Assembly (NCBI GenBank): GCA_964551015.1
Contig: CAZKBP010000006.1
Span: 189,130 to 253,129 of the forward strand
DNA: 64,000 nt
Source of the DNA: CAZKBP01 sp964551015
GTDB taxonomy: Bacteria; Bacteroidota; Bacteroidia; Cytophagales; Microscillaceae
Direction: 5' to 3'
The position numbers and the translations under genes are program-made. Positions 26,381-35,323 of the stretch are shown piece after piece; positions within the stretch are counted from its first letter, which is position 1, and each line of letters begins with the position of its first letter. The notes beneath the pieces were generated by a model. It saw only the letters and a list, made by a program, of their open reading frames with translations, had not been told where the DNA came from and did no database searches.

Positions 26381-28048
26381 CTATAGTCCTGGATTTACAC
26401 CGCCATACTGAATGCCTGTGAGGCGATACATGTCATAGTTGAAAGTGCTAATATCCTTTTGGCTGAGCTTGTTCACATCCTCGTAGCCCATCGAGCGCAG
26501 GGCAACGCCCATCAATTCTTTACTTGCCTCGAAGAAATTATGGAGTTGCTGAGCCGACTGCTCTATTTTGAAACGTGCTCTCAGATTTTCTTTCTGGGAA
26601 GCAATGCCCACCGGACAGTTATCGGTATGGCAAGCCCGCATTCCCAAGCAACCAATGGCCTGCATGGCCGCGTTAGAAACCGCCACCGCATCTGCGCCCA
26701 AGGCCAATGCCTTGATAAAATCCGAAGGCACACGCAGCCCGCCCGTTACGATAAGGGTAACTTCCTTCGCCCCACGCATATCCAAGTACTTGCGGGCACG
26801 CGCCAAAGCGGGGATAGTCGGGATGGAAATATGATTACGCAGAATAATGGGAGCCGCACCCGTGCCTCCTCCCCTTCCGTCTAAGATGATGTAGTCCACG
26901 CCTACATCCAAGGCAAACTGCAAATCTTCCTCGAGGCGATTGGCTGACATTTTGAAGCCGATGGGAATGCCTCCCGTAATGTTGCGGACTTCATTGGCGA
27001 AGCCCCGAAAATCTTCCACCGTTTTCATATCCGTGAAAGTGGCAGGGCTGATGGCGGCTGTTCCTTCATTCAGTCCACGGACTTTGGCAATTTCACCAAC
27101 GACTTTGTAGCCGGGTAAATGCCCGCCGGTTCCTGTTTTAGCTCCTTGCCCCGCTTTGAAGTGAAAGGCTTGTACTTTTTTGAGTTTGTCCCAAGAGAAA
27201 CCAAATTTGGCCGAGGCTAATTCGTAGAAATAGCGTGAATTATTTTCTTGTTCCTCGGGTAGCATTCCTCCTTCTCCTGAGCAAATTCCTGTGCCTGACA
27301 TCTCGGCTCCCTTGGAGAGGGCAATCTTGGCCTCACGCGAAAGTGCCCCGTAGGACATATCCGAAACAAAAACGGGCATCTCCAGCTCCAGAGGTTTCTT
27401 TGCCTTGGGGCCAATCACCACTTTCATGCTCACGGGATGATCGTCTAAAAGTGGTTTTTGAGCCAACTGGGCGGGTAAGAAAATAATATCTTCCCACTTA
27501 GGAAGCTTATTACGGTCTACACCCATGGCTTCGGTCGCTCCGTGATGGCCGTATTGGGTCAGACCGTTTTTAGCTAAATGCTCGATGTATCGAGTGTAAG
27601 GCTCGGTGCTTTCGGGGTGGGTATCGGCATAATCTCCCAAGTATTCATCTGATTTGAAGGGAGAGGGAATAATTTGATCTTCGAAATAGGCAACTTCATC
27701 CTCATCCACGTAGAGTTTTCCATCCTCGGTGGCGGTAGTAAACTTATGCAGGCGCTCGTCTGGCGCATATTCACTCACCCCCGTGTCGTAGCGGTAGTCC
27801 CAGTTGTGTAGGCCACAAATCAGGTTATGCCCCTCGATGCGACCATCACTCAGCAAGGCTCCACGGTGTAGGCATCGTCCGTAGAGTACGGACACCTCTT
27901 CTCCATCTTTGACTAATACCAAGTCCGTATTGAGGACTTTGGCGTGGCTTGGTTTTTTTTCGGGTAAATTGGAGATTTCGGCAATTTGCACCGCTTTCCC
28001 TAATTCACTGAGCTGTTTCTGATACTTGTTTTCTATGTAATTACTCAT
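26381..28048 (-). CDS. Rieske domain fused to FMN-dependent glutamate-synthase-like enzyme
   Basis: The 555-residue protein starts with a Rieske [2Fe-2S] domain (about 15-115) with ligands C59-x-H61 and C78-x2-H81. A glutamate-synthase central/FMN-binding domain (PF01645 type) follows, at about 200-530. Visible features are VFVSDMSYGALSREAK, AGQGAKTGTGGHLPG, ILDGRGGGTGAAP and the [3Fe-4S] motif C467-x5-C473-x4-C478 (GCLGMRACHTDNCPVG). The glutaminase domain of GltB is absent, so it cannot use glutamine in the usual way. It is an oxidoreductase of unknown substrate, possibly fed electrons by its own Rieske centre. It follows the Rieske-ThDP gene by 64 bp on the same strand. Confidence 0.88.
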   Translation of the reverse strand: MSNYIENKYQKQLSELGKAVQIAEISNLPEKKPSHAKVLNTDLVLVKDGEEVSVLYGRCLHRGALLSDGRIEGHNLICGLHNWDYRYDTGVSEYAPDERLHKFTTATEDGKLYVDEDEVAYFEDQIIPSPFKSDEYLGDYADTHPESTEPYTRYIEHLAKNGLTQYGHHGATEAMGVDRNKLPKWEDIIFLPAQLAQKPLLDDHPVSMKVVIGPKAKKPLELEMPVFVSDMSYGALSREAKIALSKGAEMSGTGICSGEGGMLPEEQENNSRYFYELASAKFGFSWDKLKKVQAFHFKAGQGAKTGTGGHLPGYKVVGEIAKVRGLNEGTAAISPATFTDMKTVEDFRGFANEVRNITGGIPIGFKMSANRLEEDLQFALDVGVDYIILDGRGGGTGAAPIILRNHISIPTIPALARARKYLDMRGAKEVTLIVTGGLRVPSDFIKALALGADAVAVSNAAMQAIGCLGMRACHTDNCPVGIASQKENLRARFKIEQSAQQLHNFFEASKELMGVALRSMGYEDVNKLSQKDISTFNYDMYRLTGIQYGGVNPGL

Positions 28049-28112
28049 TTATTTTTTTTTAGGCAAGTTAATTGTTTTTTGAAGGGTAGGAAAACCCTGG
28101 CTGATATTTAGA

Positions 28113-30071
28113 TTAAATCAAAGCAACGTCCGTTACAACTTCTAGCATAGCCGGACCAGTATGCGCCAATACTTTTTGCATGGCTTCGGCTAATTGACTC
28201 TTTTCGGTAACCCGAATACCCAAGGCTCCACAGCTATTGGCATAATCGGCGAAGTTGGGATTGTGCAGACTGGTTTGCCAGACATCAAATTCGCCCGAGC
28301 GTTGTTCTTTAGAAATTTTCCCTAGTTCGGAGTTATTGAGTAGGATTAGCTTGATGGGCATGTTGTATTTGACGGCCGTGGTGATTTCTCCCATATATTG
28401 GCCGAAGCCTCCATCTCCCGCCACCGCAATCACGGGACGGCTTTCTCCCACGGCGGCCCAAGCACCCATGGCGGCCGGAAAAGCAAAGCCAATCGAGCCT
28501 AAATAACCCGACATGATAAAATCGTGCTGCTTGCTCTCGATGTATCTTCCCAAGGAATAGGCATTATTTCCCACGTCTACCGTGATGACAGCATTCTCGG
28601 GGACAAATTGATTCATGGCGTCAAAGACCGAAATAGAGTTGAGTCCTTTCCCGTGGTCATCTTCTAGCCTGCGCTTTTTCTCTGCCCGCCAGATTTCCCA
28701 GCGTTTGGCCACTTCGGGTTTTTGGTCAATGGCAGCCAGGGTTTGTCCTTTTAGTTTTTCCAAGAAAATATCTACCGTGGCACTAATTTCTCCCCAAAGT
28801 GGATAATCAATTTGGTGGAACTTGGCAATGGTCATGGGGTCATAGTCCACTTGAATGGTCGGGATTTTAGAAGTAATCCCCGTGTGATTGGAGAAAGAAG
28901 CTCCAAAGACACAGAGCAAATCTGCCTCGTTCATAAACCAACTGGCAATGGGTGTTCCGCTACGACCCAGTACTCCCGCGCCGAGTGGATGGTGGTCAGA
29001 AATTAAGCCTTTGCCTTTGAAAGTAGTCATCACGGGAGCGTTGAGAAATTCAGCCAGCTCAATGATTTTTTCCTTGTGGAAGCGAGCTCCGTGCCCCATG
29101 ATGATGATCGGGCGTTTGGCTTTTTTAATCTGCTCAAGGGCTTGCTCGGTTTCAGCTTGGGGAGGGAGGATTTTGAGGGAAGGAATGCGATGCTCGAGGG
29201 TGCCTACTTTTTGGTTTTCCGAGGCTTTTAGCACCTGAATTTCATCAGGAAAAGTTAAGTGTGAAACTTCTCGGTTCAAGATGGCGTGCTTCAAGGCCAA
29301 TACCATCAATTCGGCGTGCTTGCTGGTGCCTTGTACCCGATGATTAAAATGCGCCACGGATTCAAAAGCAGCTACCAAGTCTACTTCCTGAAAATTCCCC
29401 GTACCTACTACCTGCGTGGCGACTTGTCCACTCAAGGCCAAGAGGGGAGCGCGATCATTTTTGGCGTCCCACATCCCCGTGTACATGTTGGTTGCTCCTG
29501 GGCCAGCGATGGCAAAACATCCGGCGGGTTTGCCTGTCAGTTTACCATAAGCCGAAGCGGCAAAGGAAGCGGCTCCCTCGTGGCGTATCCCGATAAACTT
29601 TAGCTTTCCTTGCTGTTCCAAACGCTTCATGGCATCAGCAAATCCTAAATTAGAATGCCCCACCATCCCGAAGACGTGCGTTACCCCGCCTGCTACCATG
29701 GTTTCGGCCATCACATCCGAGATGGTGCGCTCGTGCTCGGGTTCTGGCACTAAACCTACATAAATACCATCTTCTCTTTCTTCTAAGGCATAGGTGGCTA
29801 CGCCATCGTCGAAGCCTGGGGCTTTGCCACTACAGGGATCATAGTCCCAACCGTGCCAAGGGCAGCGTAAGAGGCCATTTTCAATAGAGCCTTCTCCCAA
29901 AGGACCGCCTTGGTGGGGGCATTTATTGTCCAGGGCACAGAATTTTCCTTGGTGGTGAGTGAGGCAGATGCCTTTGTGACCTGCCGTAACGGTCATTACG
30001 CGCCCTTCGGGCAAGTCTTGGGGATTGTCTAGAACTTTATGCCAGACGAGTGCTTTATCTTGAGCTTCCAT
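28113..30071 (-). CDS. Rieske domain fused to thiamine-diphosphate enzyme (pyruvate oxidase/acetolactate synthase-like)
   Basis: The 652-residue protein has an N-terminal Rieske domain (about 5-108; C51-x-H53, C70-x2-H73). It is followed by a complete three-domain ThDP enzyme: a Pyr domain with catalytic Glu in IRHEGAASFA (E165), a central domain (about 305-440) and a PP domain with GDG at 552 and NN at 579-580. The closest functional relatives by motif are PoxB-type pyruvate oxidases and acetolactate-synthase-like proteins. I infer decarboxylation of a 2-oxo acid with electrons leaving through the iron-sulfur centre. It is the first gene of a probable operon with the Rieske glutamate-synthase-like gene. 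Confidence 0.88.
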   Translation of the reverse strand: MEAQDKALVWHKVLDNPQDLPEGRVMTVTAGHKGICLTHHQGKFCALDNKCPHQGGPLGEGSIENGLLRCPWHGWDYDPCSGKAPGFDDGVATYALEEREDGIYVGLVPEPEHERTISDVMAETMVAGGVTHVFGMVGHSNLGFADAMKRLEQQGKLKFIGIRHEGAASFAASAYGKLTGKPAGCFAIAGPGATNMYTGMWDAKNDRAPLLALSGQVATQVVGTGNFQEVDLVAAFESVAHFNHRVQGTSKHAELMVLALKHAILNREVSHLTFPDEIQVLKASENQKVGTLEHRIPSLKILPPQAETEQALEQIKKAKRPIIIMGHGARFHKEKIIELAEFLNAPVMTTFKGKGLISDHHPLGAGVLGRSGTPIASWFMNEADLLCVFGASFSNHTGITSKIPTIQVDYDPMTIAKFHQIDYPLWGEISATVDIFLEKLKGQTLAAIDQKPEVAKRWEIWRAEKKRRLEDDHGKGLNSISVFDAMNQFVPENAVITVDVGNNAYSLGRYIESKQHDFIMSGYLGSIGFAFPAAMGAWAAVGESRPVIAVAGDGGFGQYMGEITTAVKYNMPIKLILLNNSELGKISKEQRSGEFDVWQTSLHNPNFADYANSCGALGIRVTEKSQLAEAMQKVLAHTGPAMLEVVTDVALI

Positions 30072-30408
30072 GTGTCGAGTATTTTTTCAGTAAACAGGCT
30101 TCTTCTCAAAGGAATAATTTCCCAAATATTGGGGACTTCTCGTGGGAAGAATGTAATACAGGCGACAAAATAGTGGAAACTGGGAACTTTTCCTAAGAAC
30201 TTGTATTATGGATTACTCAGTAGCCGAAGAGGTTGCCCTGATGTTATCCCCAGAGTTCGTGATGCTTTTGTGTTCCAGTGTCTTTTCTCGCGGTGTCACG
30301 GGAGAGACGTTTCCTCTGCTGGAACCAAAATATTCTGGTAAAGACAGTAACAACTCTTGCCTCAAGTTACTTACCCCTTCTACGGGCACTGGAGGCATGA
30401 ATCGTGGC
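30072..30408. other. Intergenic region, no convincing gene
   Basis: This is about 340 bp between two minus-strand genes. Overlapping short ORFs exist on both strands (for example 30208-30495 plus and 30213-30419 minus), but they have no recognisable features and run into the SPOR-like gene. It presumably carries the promoter for the Rieske-ThDP gene. Confidence 0.4.
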
Positions 30409-30993
30409 CTAATTTTCAATCCAACTACTCAGGCTATGGACTCGCTGCCCTCGGTGATAAGCCACTATGTAGCAGCCAAGCCCGTAGCGTTTTAATTGAT
30501 CGCTAAAAGATTTGGCTTCCCAATAGCTCCGAAAGAAGCCCAGCATGTAGCGATTCACCCGAGGGTTACTCCGATCTACATAAAAGCTCGGTGAAGCCTG
30601 ATGGAAACGATCAATCGGATGCCGCTGATATCCAGCAACTTGTACCCGAAATAGCACATCATCCCGGAGATTGCGCGTGCGTTTGAGCCAGTAGTGATAA
30701 TGCGTTTGCAGGGAATCAATCCAATCTTCTTTCTGGGCAATTTCGTCGGCCAGGAGATCAAAGGTTATTTTCAGCGAGTCCAGAGCGTTTCTCAGAGAGT
30801 CTTCTTCTCGCTGCTGAGCTTGGGCACGGTCGCTCCAGGCTTTCCAGAGAATCAGGTCTTTTTTCATCGTTTTGAGTTCCTGCTTGATCTCGGCTTCTTC
30901 GGCCGGGCTGAGTTCTTGAGCCTGCAATTGGGTGAAGGTTTGCCCCAGTGATCCAAAAGCCAAGATGAAAAACGCCAGATGGTAAAGATTCAT
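30409..30993 (-). CDS. Secreted coiled-coil protein with SPOR-like C-terminal domain
   Basis: This 194-residue protein has a signal peptide (cleavage near LQAQE). A charged coiled coil runs from about 28 to 105. A C-terminal domain resembles the Bacteroidota variant of SPOR repeats (RVQVAGYQR... YMLGFFRSYWEAKSFSDQLKRYGL... YIVAYHRGQRV). SPOR domains bind denuded peptidoglycan glycans, so the protein probably sits in the periplasm near septal or remodelled wall. Its partner is unknown. It lies 88 bp after the DPP IV gene on the same strand. Confidence 0.65.
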   Translation of the reverse strand: MNLYHLAFFILAFGSLGQTFTQLQAQELSPAEEAEIKQELKTMKKDLILWKAWSDRAQAQQREEDSLRNALDSLKITFDLLADEIAQKEDWIDSLQTHYHYWLKRTRNLRDDVLFRVQVAGYQRHPIDRFHQASPSFYVDRSNPRVNRYMLGFFRSYWEAKSFSDQLKRYGLGCYIVAYHRGQRVHSLSSWIEN

Positions 30994-31024
30994 ACGGTGG
31001 TATTCTATTTACAAAAGAGAGCAA

Positions 31025-31083
31025 CTCCGAAACTGGAGTTTCGGAGCGACTGTGATTGATTCCGACGCCGAAGCTTCGGAACT
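31025..31083. repeat. Short palindromic element
   Basis: Two palindromes lie between the DPP IV and SPOR-like genes. One is a perfect 9-bp stem (31025-31033 with 31038-31046) with loop TGGA. The other is a CCGAAGCTTCGG palindrome at about 31069-31080. The first contains the 15-mer CCGAAACTGGAGTTT, which is also present in the htpG terminator loop (14837-14851). It may act as a terminator of the DPP IV transcript or as a dispersed repeat. Confidence 0.5.
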
Positions 31084-33271
31084 ATAATTTTCTCTCGAGA
31101 AAATCGGTCATCATATTGTACAAATGAAAACGGGTGTTACCGCCACTGATGCTATGCGCCCGATTGGGATAGTAAAAAGATTCAAATTGTTTGCCCGCAT
31201 CAATTAAAGCATTTTGCAATTCCACGGCATTCTGAAAATGTACATTATCATCGCCTGTCCCGTGTACGAGCATATAATTTCCTTCTAACTTGTCTACGTG
31301 GAAAATCGGCGAATTATCATCATAGCCTTCGGGATTATCTTGGGGTTTTTTGAGGTAACGCTCTGTGTAGATAGTGTCATAAAACCGCCAAGTAGACACA
31401 GGAGCCACGGCAATCGCCGATTTGAACACCTCGGCTCCTTTGGTAATACAAAGCGAAGACATATATCCTCCGTAGCTCCAGCCCCAGATACCGATTCGCT
31501 CCGCATCTACATAATCTAAGCCTGCAAAATATTTCGCAGCCGCGATCTGATCTTGGGTTTCGTATTTGCCCAATTGGGCGTAGGTGATTTTTTTGAATTC
31601 CGCTCCACGGCCACCCGTACCTCGGTTATCCACACAAGCGATCATATAACCTTTGCTGGCTAAAACTTGGTACCAGAAAAAGTTGAAACTATCCCAAGCG
31701 TCCGTTACTTGCTGAGAACCTGGCCCGCCGTAGACAAACATCAGGAGGGGATATTGTTTATTTTCATCAAAATCGTGGGGCTTGATTGTCCAGCCATTGA
31801 GTTTTACGCCTTCTTGGGTCTCGAGGCTAAAAAATTCTTTATAGTTGATTTTGTAATTTTTTAGGCGGTCTTGGAGGACTTGATTGTCTTCTCGCACGGT
31901 GATTTCTTTGCCCGTTTTACCTTCATGAATGCTCACACGTGTGGGGGTAGAGGCAGCACTGAAATAATCTAGATAATATTTGAAATCAGGGCTAAAATCA
32001 GGACTATGGGTTCCTTTTTGCTGGGAGAGTTTGACCTTTTTCTTGCCATCCAATCCGATACGATAGATTTGCCTTTCCAAGGGTGAGTCTTCGGTAGAAG
32101 TGTAGTAAATCGCTTTTTGCTTCTCGTCTACGCCCATCAGTTCACGAGCTTCCCAATCTCCTTGGGTAATTTGATTGATGAGTTTTCCCTCCATATCGTA
32201 GAGATAGAAGTGCTTGTAGCCATCTTGCTCGCTCGAGTGCAAAAAACGCTTTCCATCTGACAGGTAAGTGAGATCATCACAAAAATCCAAATCCACGTAG
32301 GTATCACTTTTTTCCGTAAGGATGCGTTTGGTTTCTCCGCTCTCGATATTGGCGTGTAAGATATCCAATTGATTCTGTAAGCGATTCATTCGGCGGATAG
32401 AAAGCACATTGGGGTCGAGCGTCCAGTTGATCCGAGGAATGTAGATGTCAGTTTCTTCTCCAATATCCATTTTGGTGGATTGATTTTTTTCCAAATCATA
32501 TACAGAAATGGTGATTTTGGAGTTAGTTTCTCCGGCTTTGGGGTATTTGTATTTGTAGTTTAGGGGATAATCTTCGCGTGGCCCCAGCCAAAGTTGCATG
32601 GTATATTCCTTGACTTCTCTTTCATCAAAAGTGTAGTAAGCGATTTTCTTACTATCTGGCGACCAAAAAAAAGCCTTGGCAAAAGAAAATTCTTCTTCGT
32701 AAACCCAGTCGGCACTGCCGTGAATGATTTCATTGACACGTCCGTCGGTGGTGAGTTGTTTTACCTTCATGTCGCTCAGGTTGGTCACGTAAAGGTTATT
32801 TTCTCGCACCCAAGCGACCTGAGAGCCATCTGGGGAAAAGGTAGCATAAGACTGGCGGTCTCCCTCAGCGATGGCTTTCATTTGCTTACTGGCCATATCA
32901 TATACATAATGAAATGCTTTGGTAGAGCGACGGTAAATGCCTTGCTCATCTACCACCAACAAAATCTGATTTTCCTGAGGGCTCAGGCGGTAATCATCAA
33001 ACTCCAAGTACTCAGCAGGAGCGCCGGCTTTACCATAGAGGGTGTCTACTTCGGAACCATCTCGGATGTCATATTTAATGATATATTTATCATTTTGCGA
33101 GGTGTAATAGCGTCCATCCTGTGTCCAGTTGACTCCCCTTACCGTACGAGGGTAGAAAATATAATCTTGCCATACGTCAGCAATGCTTACATTTTGTTTT
33201 TCTTGGGCAAGAGAGGGGAATAGGGCCAAGCTAGCTAATAAAATTAGCACATTTTTTTTCATTGTCTTCAT
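31082..33271 (-). CDS. Dipeptidyl peptidase IV (S9B family)
   Basis: The 729-residue exported protein has a signal peptide (PSLAQE). An eight-bladed beta-propeller (DPPIV_N) covers about 80-430, and an alpha/beta hydrolase peptidase domain covers about 480-729. The catalytic triad is S599 in GWSYGGYMS, an Asp at 674 in GTGDDNVHFQ and H706 in NRAHSI. The double-Glu recognition motif for the free N-terminus is visible as VYEEEFSF in the propeller. It removes X-Pro or X-Ala dipeptides from oligopeptides in the periplasm and serves peptide nutrition. M4 is an alternative start in a tandem ATG region. Confidence 0.95.
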   Translation of the reverse strand: MKTMKKNVLILLASLALFPSLAQEKQNVSIADVWQDYIFYPRTVRGVNWTQDGRYYTSQNDKYIIKYDIRDGSEVDTLYGKAGAPAEYLEFDDYRLSPQENQILLVVDEQGIYRRSTKAFHYVYDMASKQMKAIAEGDRQSYATFSPDGSQVAWVRENNLYVTNLSDMKVKQLTTDGRVNEIIHGSADWVYEEEFSFAKAFFWSPDSKKIAYYTFDEREVKEYTMQLWLGPREDYPLNYKYKYPKAGETNSKITISVYDLEKNQSTKMDIGEETDIYIPRINWTLDPNVLSIRRMNRLQNQLDILHANIESGETKRILTEKSDTYVDLDFCDDLTYLSDGKRFLHSSEQDGYKHFYLYDMEGKLINQITQGDWEARELMGVDEKQKAIYYTSTEDSPLERQIYRIGLDGKKKVKLSQQKGTHSPDFSPDFKYYLDYFSAASTPTRVSIHEGKTGKEITVREDNQVLQDRLKNYKINYKEFFSLETQEGVKLNGWTIKPHDFDENKQYPLLMFVYGGPGSQQVTDAWDSFNFFWYQVLASKGYMIACVDNRGTGGRGAEFKKITYAQLGKYETQDQIAAAKYFAGLDYVDAERIGIWGWSYGGYMSSLCITKGAEVFKSAIAVAPVSTWRFYDTIYTERYLKKPQDNPEGYDDNSPIFHVDKLEGNYMLVHGTGDDNVHFQNAVELQNALIDAGKQFESFYYPNRAHSISGGNTRFHLYNMMTDFLERKL

Positions 33272-33468
33272 ATCTCGAAGGCCAGCTTTTAGGTAAAACC
33301 TTTTTTACTAGCTTTTTTGTTTTAAAATTAAATAAGGCAGGAAAGTTAAAGCAAAAGATGTGAATATCAAATATTCTTGGTGCTAGGGCTTGATTTGCTT
33401 GAAATATAAACTGTAGAAATACAGCAATAAGGCATTCCCAGATTTCTCAAAAAAGTGATTCAATTATT

Positions 33469-33774
33469 ATGAAAAAGAGTTTTCAAGAATTAATTCAAAG
33501 CAACGAAACTCCCGTGTTGGTAGATTTTTATGCCGACTGGTGCGGGCCTTGCAAAGCGATGACTCCCGTGATTCAGAACTTAGCCAAGGAATACAAAGAT
33601 AAACTGAAAATCATCAAAATCGATGTAGACAAAAACCCTCAAGTGGCGGCGCAGTACCGGGTACAAGGGATTCCTACGTTTGTGTTGTTTGACAAAGGGC
33701 AAGTGCTGTGGCGTAAATCTGGTGCCATGCCTCCCCAAGATATGAAGCGGGAGTTGAATCCGCATTTAGGCTAA
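33469..33774 (+). CDS. Thioredoxin
   Basis: This 101-residue single-domain thioredoxin has the active site WCGPCK (C25, C28) and the cis-Pro motif GIPTFVLF. There is no signal peptide, so it is a cytosolic disulfide reductase. A strong terminator hairpin follows within 10 bp of the stop. Confidence 0.96.
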   Translation: MKKSFQELIQSNETPVLVDFYADWCGPCKAMTPVIQNLAKEYKDKLKIIKIDVDKNPQVAAQYRVQGIPTFVLFDKGQVLWRKSGAMPPQDMKRELNPHLG

Positions 33775-33782
33775 GTATATTT

Positions 33783-33819
33783 CATCCCACGGCCTTACAG
33801 TAGCCGTGGGATGCTTTCT
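33783..33819. terminator. Bidirectional terminator between trx and phoD
   Basis: A perfect 11-bp stem (33783-33793 with 33803-33813, CATCCCACGGC and its complement) has a 9-base loop. It is flanked by CTTTC on the right and an AT-rich run on the left. It lies between two convergent genes and can serve both. Confidence 0.85.
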
Positions 33820-33822
33820 AAG

Positions 33823-35151
33823 CTATTTTAATTCGCTGGCCTTGATTTCCTTGGTCCATACCTCTTGGCCGTCTTTGTTGTGAATGGTGATGCGCAATTG
33901 GCGATCAGTACGAGGCCCACTGACTTCAAGTAGACCAAAATTGCGCTGACCATAGTAGGTATCTGCCACTCGGTAGGTATTGGCTTCTTCCAAACCACGA
34001 TCTCCCACGGGGCCGGCCGTGAGAGGCGAAACCGTGAGTTCATAAAGCGGATAAGTACCACTACGCTCTTGCTTAGAAAGCTCCGTATGGTGACGATCTC
34101 CACTTAGGAAGATCACACCCGGGATTTTATTCTGGCGAATCGCTTGGAAGAGTTGCGTGCGCTCACTGGGATACTTCAGGTAGTTTTCTGACCACGTTTC
34201 AATCACTGGATTCAGGACTTGCCCTCCAATCACCACAAACTTGAAAGGTGCTTGACTATTAATGAGTGCCTCGATCAACCATTGCAGTTGCTCCTCCCCT
34301 AACAGATGTTTTTGATCCAAAATACCATTGTTGGGCGTGCGAAAATAACGATTATCCAACAGAAAAAACTGACAGTCTGCCCACTCGAAGGTTCCACTGA
34401 TGCCCCCTCCTACGCCATAATTGGGATTTCCCCAGAATTGCTGGAAAGTAGCCAAGGTAAAATCTTTAAGCCAGTAGCTCCGATCTGAGTTATTAGGCCC
34501 AAAATCGTGGTCATCCCAGATAGCATAATGGTGGGCAGAGGCCAATAATGCCTGCATCTCTGGCAAAGATCGTGTGTGGGTATAGCGATGTAAAATGCCC
34601 GTTTTAGAATTCCAGTCGGCTTCTCTCAGATAAGTATTATCACCCGTCCAAAGCATAAAATCAGGCTGTACTTCGTGAATGGCCTCAAAGATTTCATATT
34701 CTCCTCCGTAAGGATTACCGGGGCGGTCGTATTCGGCTTCATTGACATAAGCACAGCTTCCCAAAGCAAAGCGAAAAGAAGGCGGATCGGTACGCCATTG
34801 CCAAAGCGTTTGGCTTTGGAACTCTAGCGGGTAGGGTCGCTCTACTTTTACATTGTTGATATAAAGCGCATATTGGTATTTTTTCCCCGGCTCTACTTTC
34901 GCAATTGCTTTGGCCGTAAAAGCTTGGGGAGCTTGGGTTTGTACTTTTTCGGTTTGGAATTTGGGGTCTTCTTGCTCCTGCTCATAATATACGAAATGTA
35001 CTTCGGCTGGTCCCTTGGTTTGTACCCATAGTAAAACTTCTTTCATAGTAGAATAGCCTACCATGGGGCCAGACTGTAGAAGGTCTGCCTGAGCGAAAAC
35101 AGAACCTGTCAAAAACCAAAGACAACAAGCGAGGGAAAATCTAAATTTCAT
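33823..35151 (-). CDS. PhoD-type alkaline phosphatase/phosphodiesterase
   Basis: The 442-residue secreted metallophosphoesterase of the PhoD family has a signal peptide (SVFAQ). A small N-terminal Ig-like domain spans about 25-115. Metal-binding motifs follow in order: LGSCAYVNE, WTGDNTYLRE, IWDDHDFGPNNSD and LSGDRHHTEL. It hydrolyses phosphate mono- or diesters outside the cytoplasm. A signature for a specific substrate, such as cell-wall teichoate in Bacillus, cannot be claimed here. Confidence 0.92.
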   Translation of the reverse strand: MKFRFSLACCLWFLTGSVFAQADLLQSGPMVGYSTMKEVLLWVQTKGPAEVHFVYYEQEQEDPKFQTEKVQTQAPQAFTAKAIAKVEPGKKYQYALYINNVKVERPYPLEFQSQTLWQWRTDPPSFRFALGSCAYVNEAEYDRPGNPYGGEYEIFEAIHEVQPDFMLWTGDNTYLREADWNSKTGILHRYTHTRSLPEMQALLASAHHYAIWDDHDFGPNNSDRSYWLKDFTLATFQQFWGNPNYGVGGGISGTFEWADCQFFLLDNRYFRTPNNGILDQKHLLGEEQLQWLIEALINSQAPFKFVVIGGQVLNPVIETWSENYLKYPSERTQLFQAIRQNKIPGVIFLSGDRHHTELSKQERSGTYPLYELTVSPLTAGPVGDRGLEEANTYRVADTYYGQRNFGLLEVSGPRTDRQLRITIHNKDGQEVWTKEIKASELK

Positions 35152-35323
35152 CGGATTTATCGTTTAGAGAATAGCTTTATTTAGATTACAATATTAAACA
35201 TCTTCTCTATTTTCAAGAAACCAGCAGGGAATTTCTTCTACACATGGAGCAGATTGTAATATTTACATAAAAAAGTTTTAAATTTATCGTTCTAATAGAT
35301 TTAAAACTTATCTATATCACATA

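Noticed and set aside
22189..30071. Rieske ring-hydroxylating dioxygenase cluster
   Set aside because: None of the Rieske proteins has the dioxygenase catalytic iron domain. The partners are ferric-reductase-like, glutamate-synthase-like and ThDP enzymes.
30208..30495. 95-codon plus-strand ORF
   Set aside because: It overlaps the end of the SPOR-like gene on the other strand and shows no protein-like pattern.
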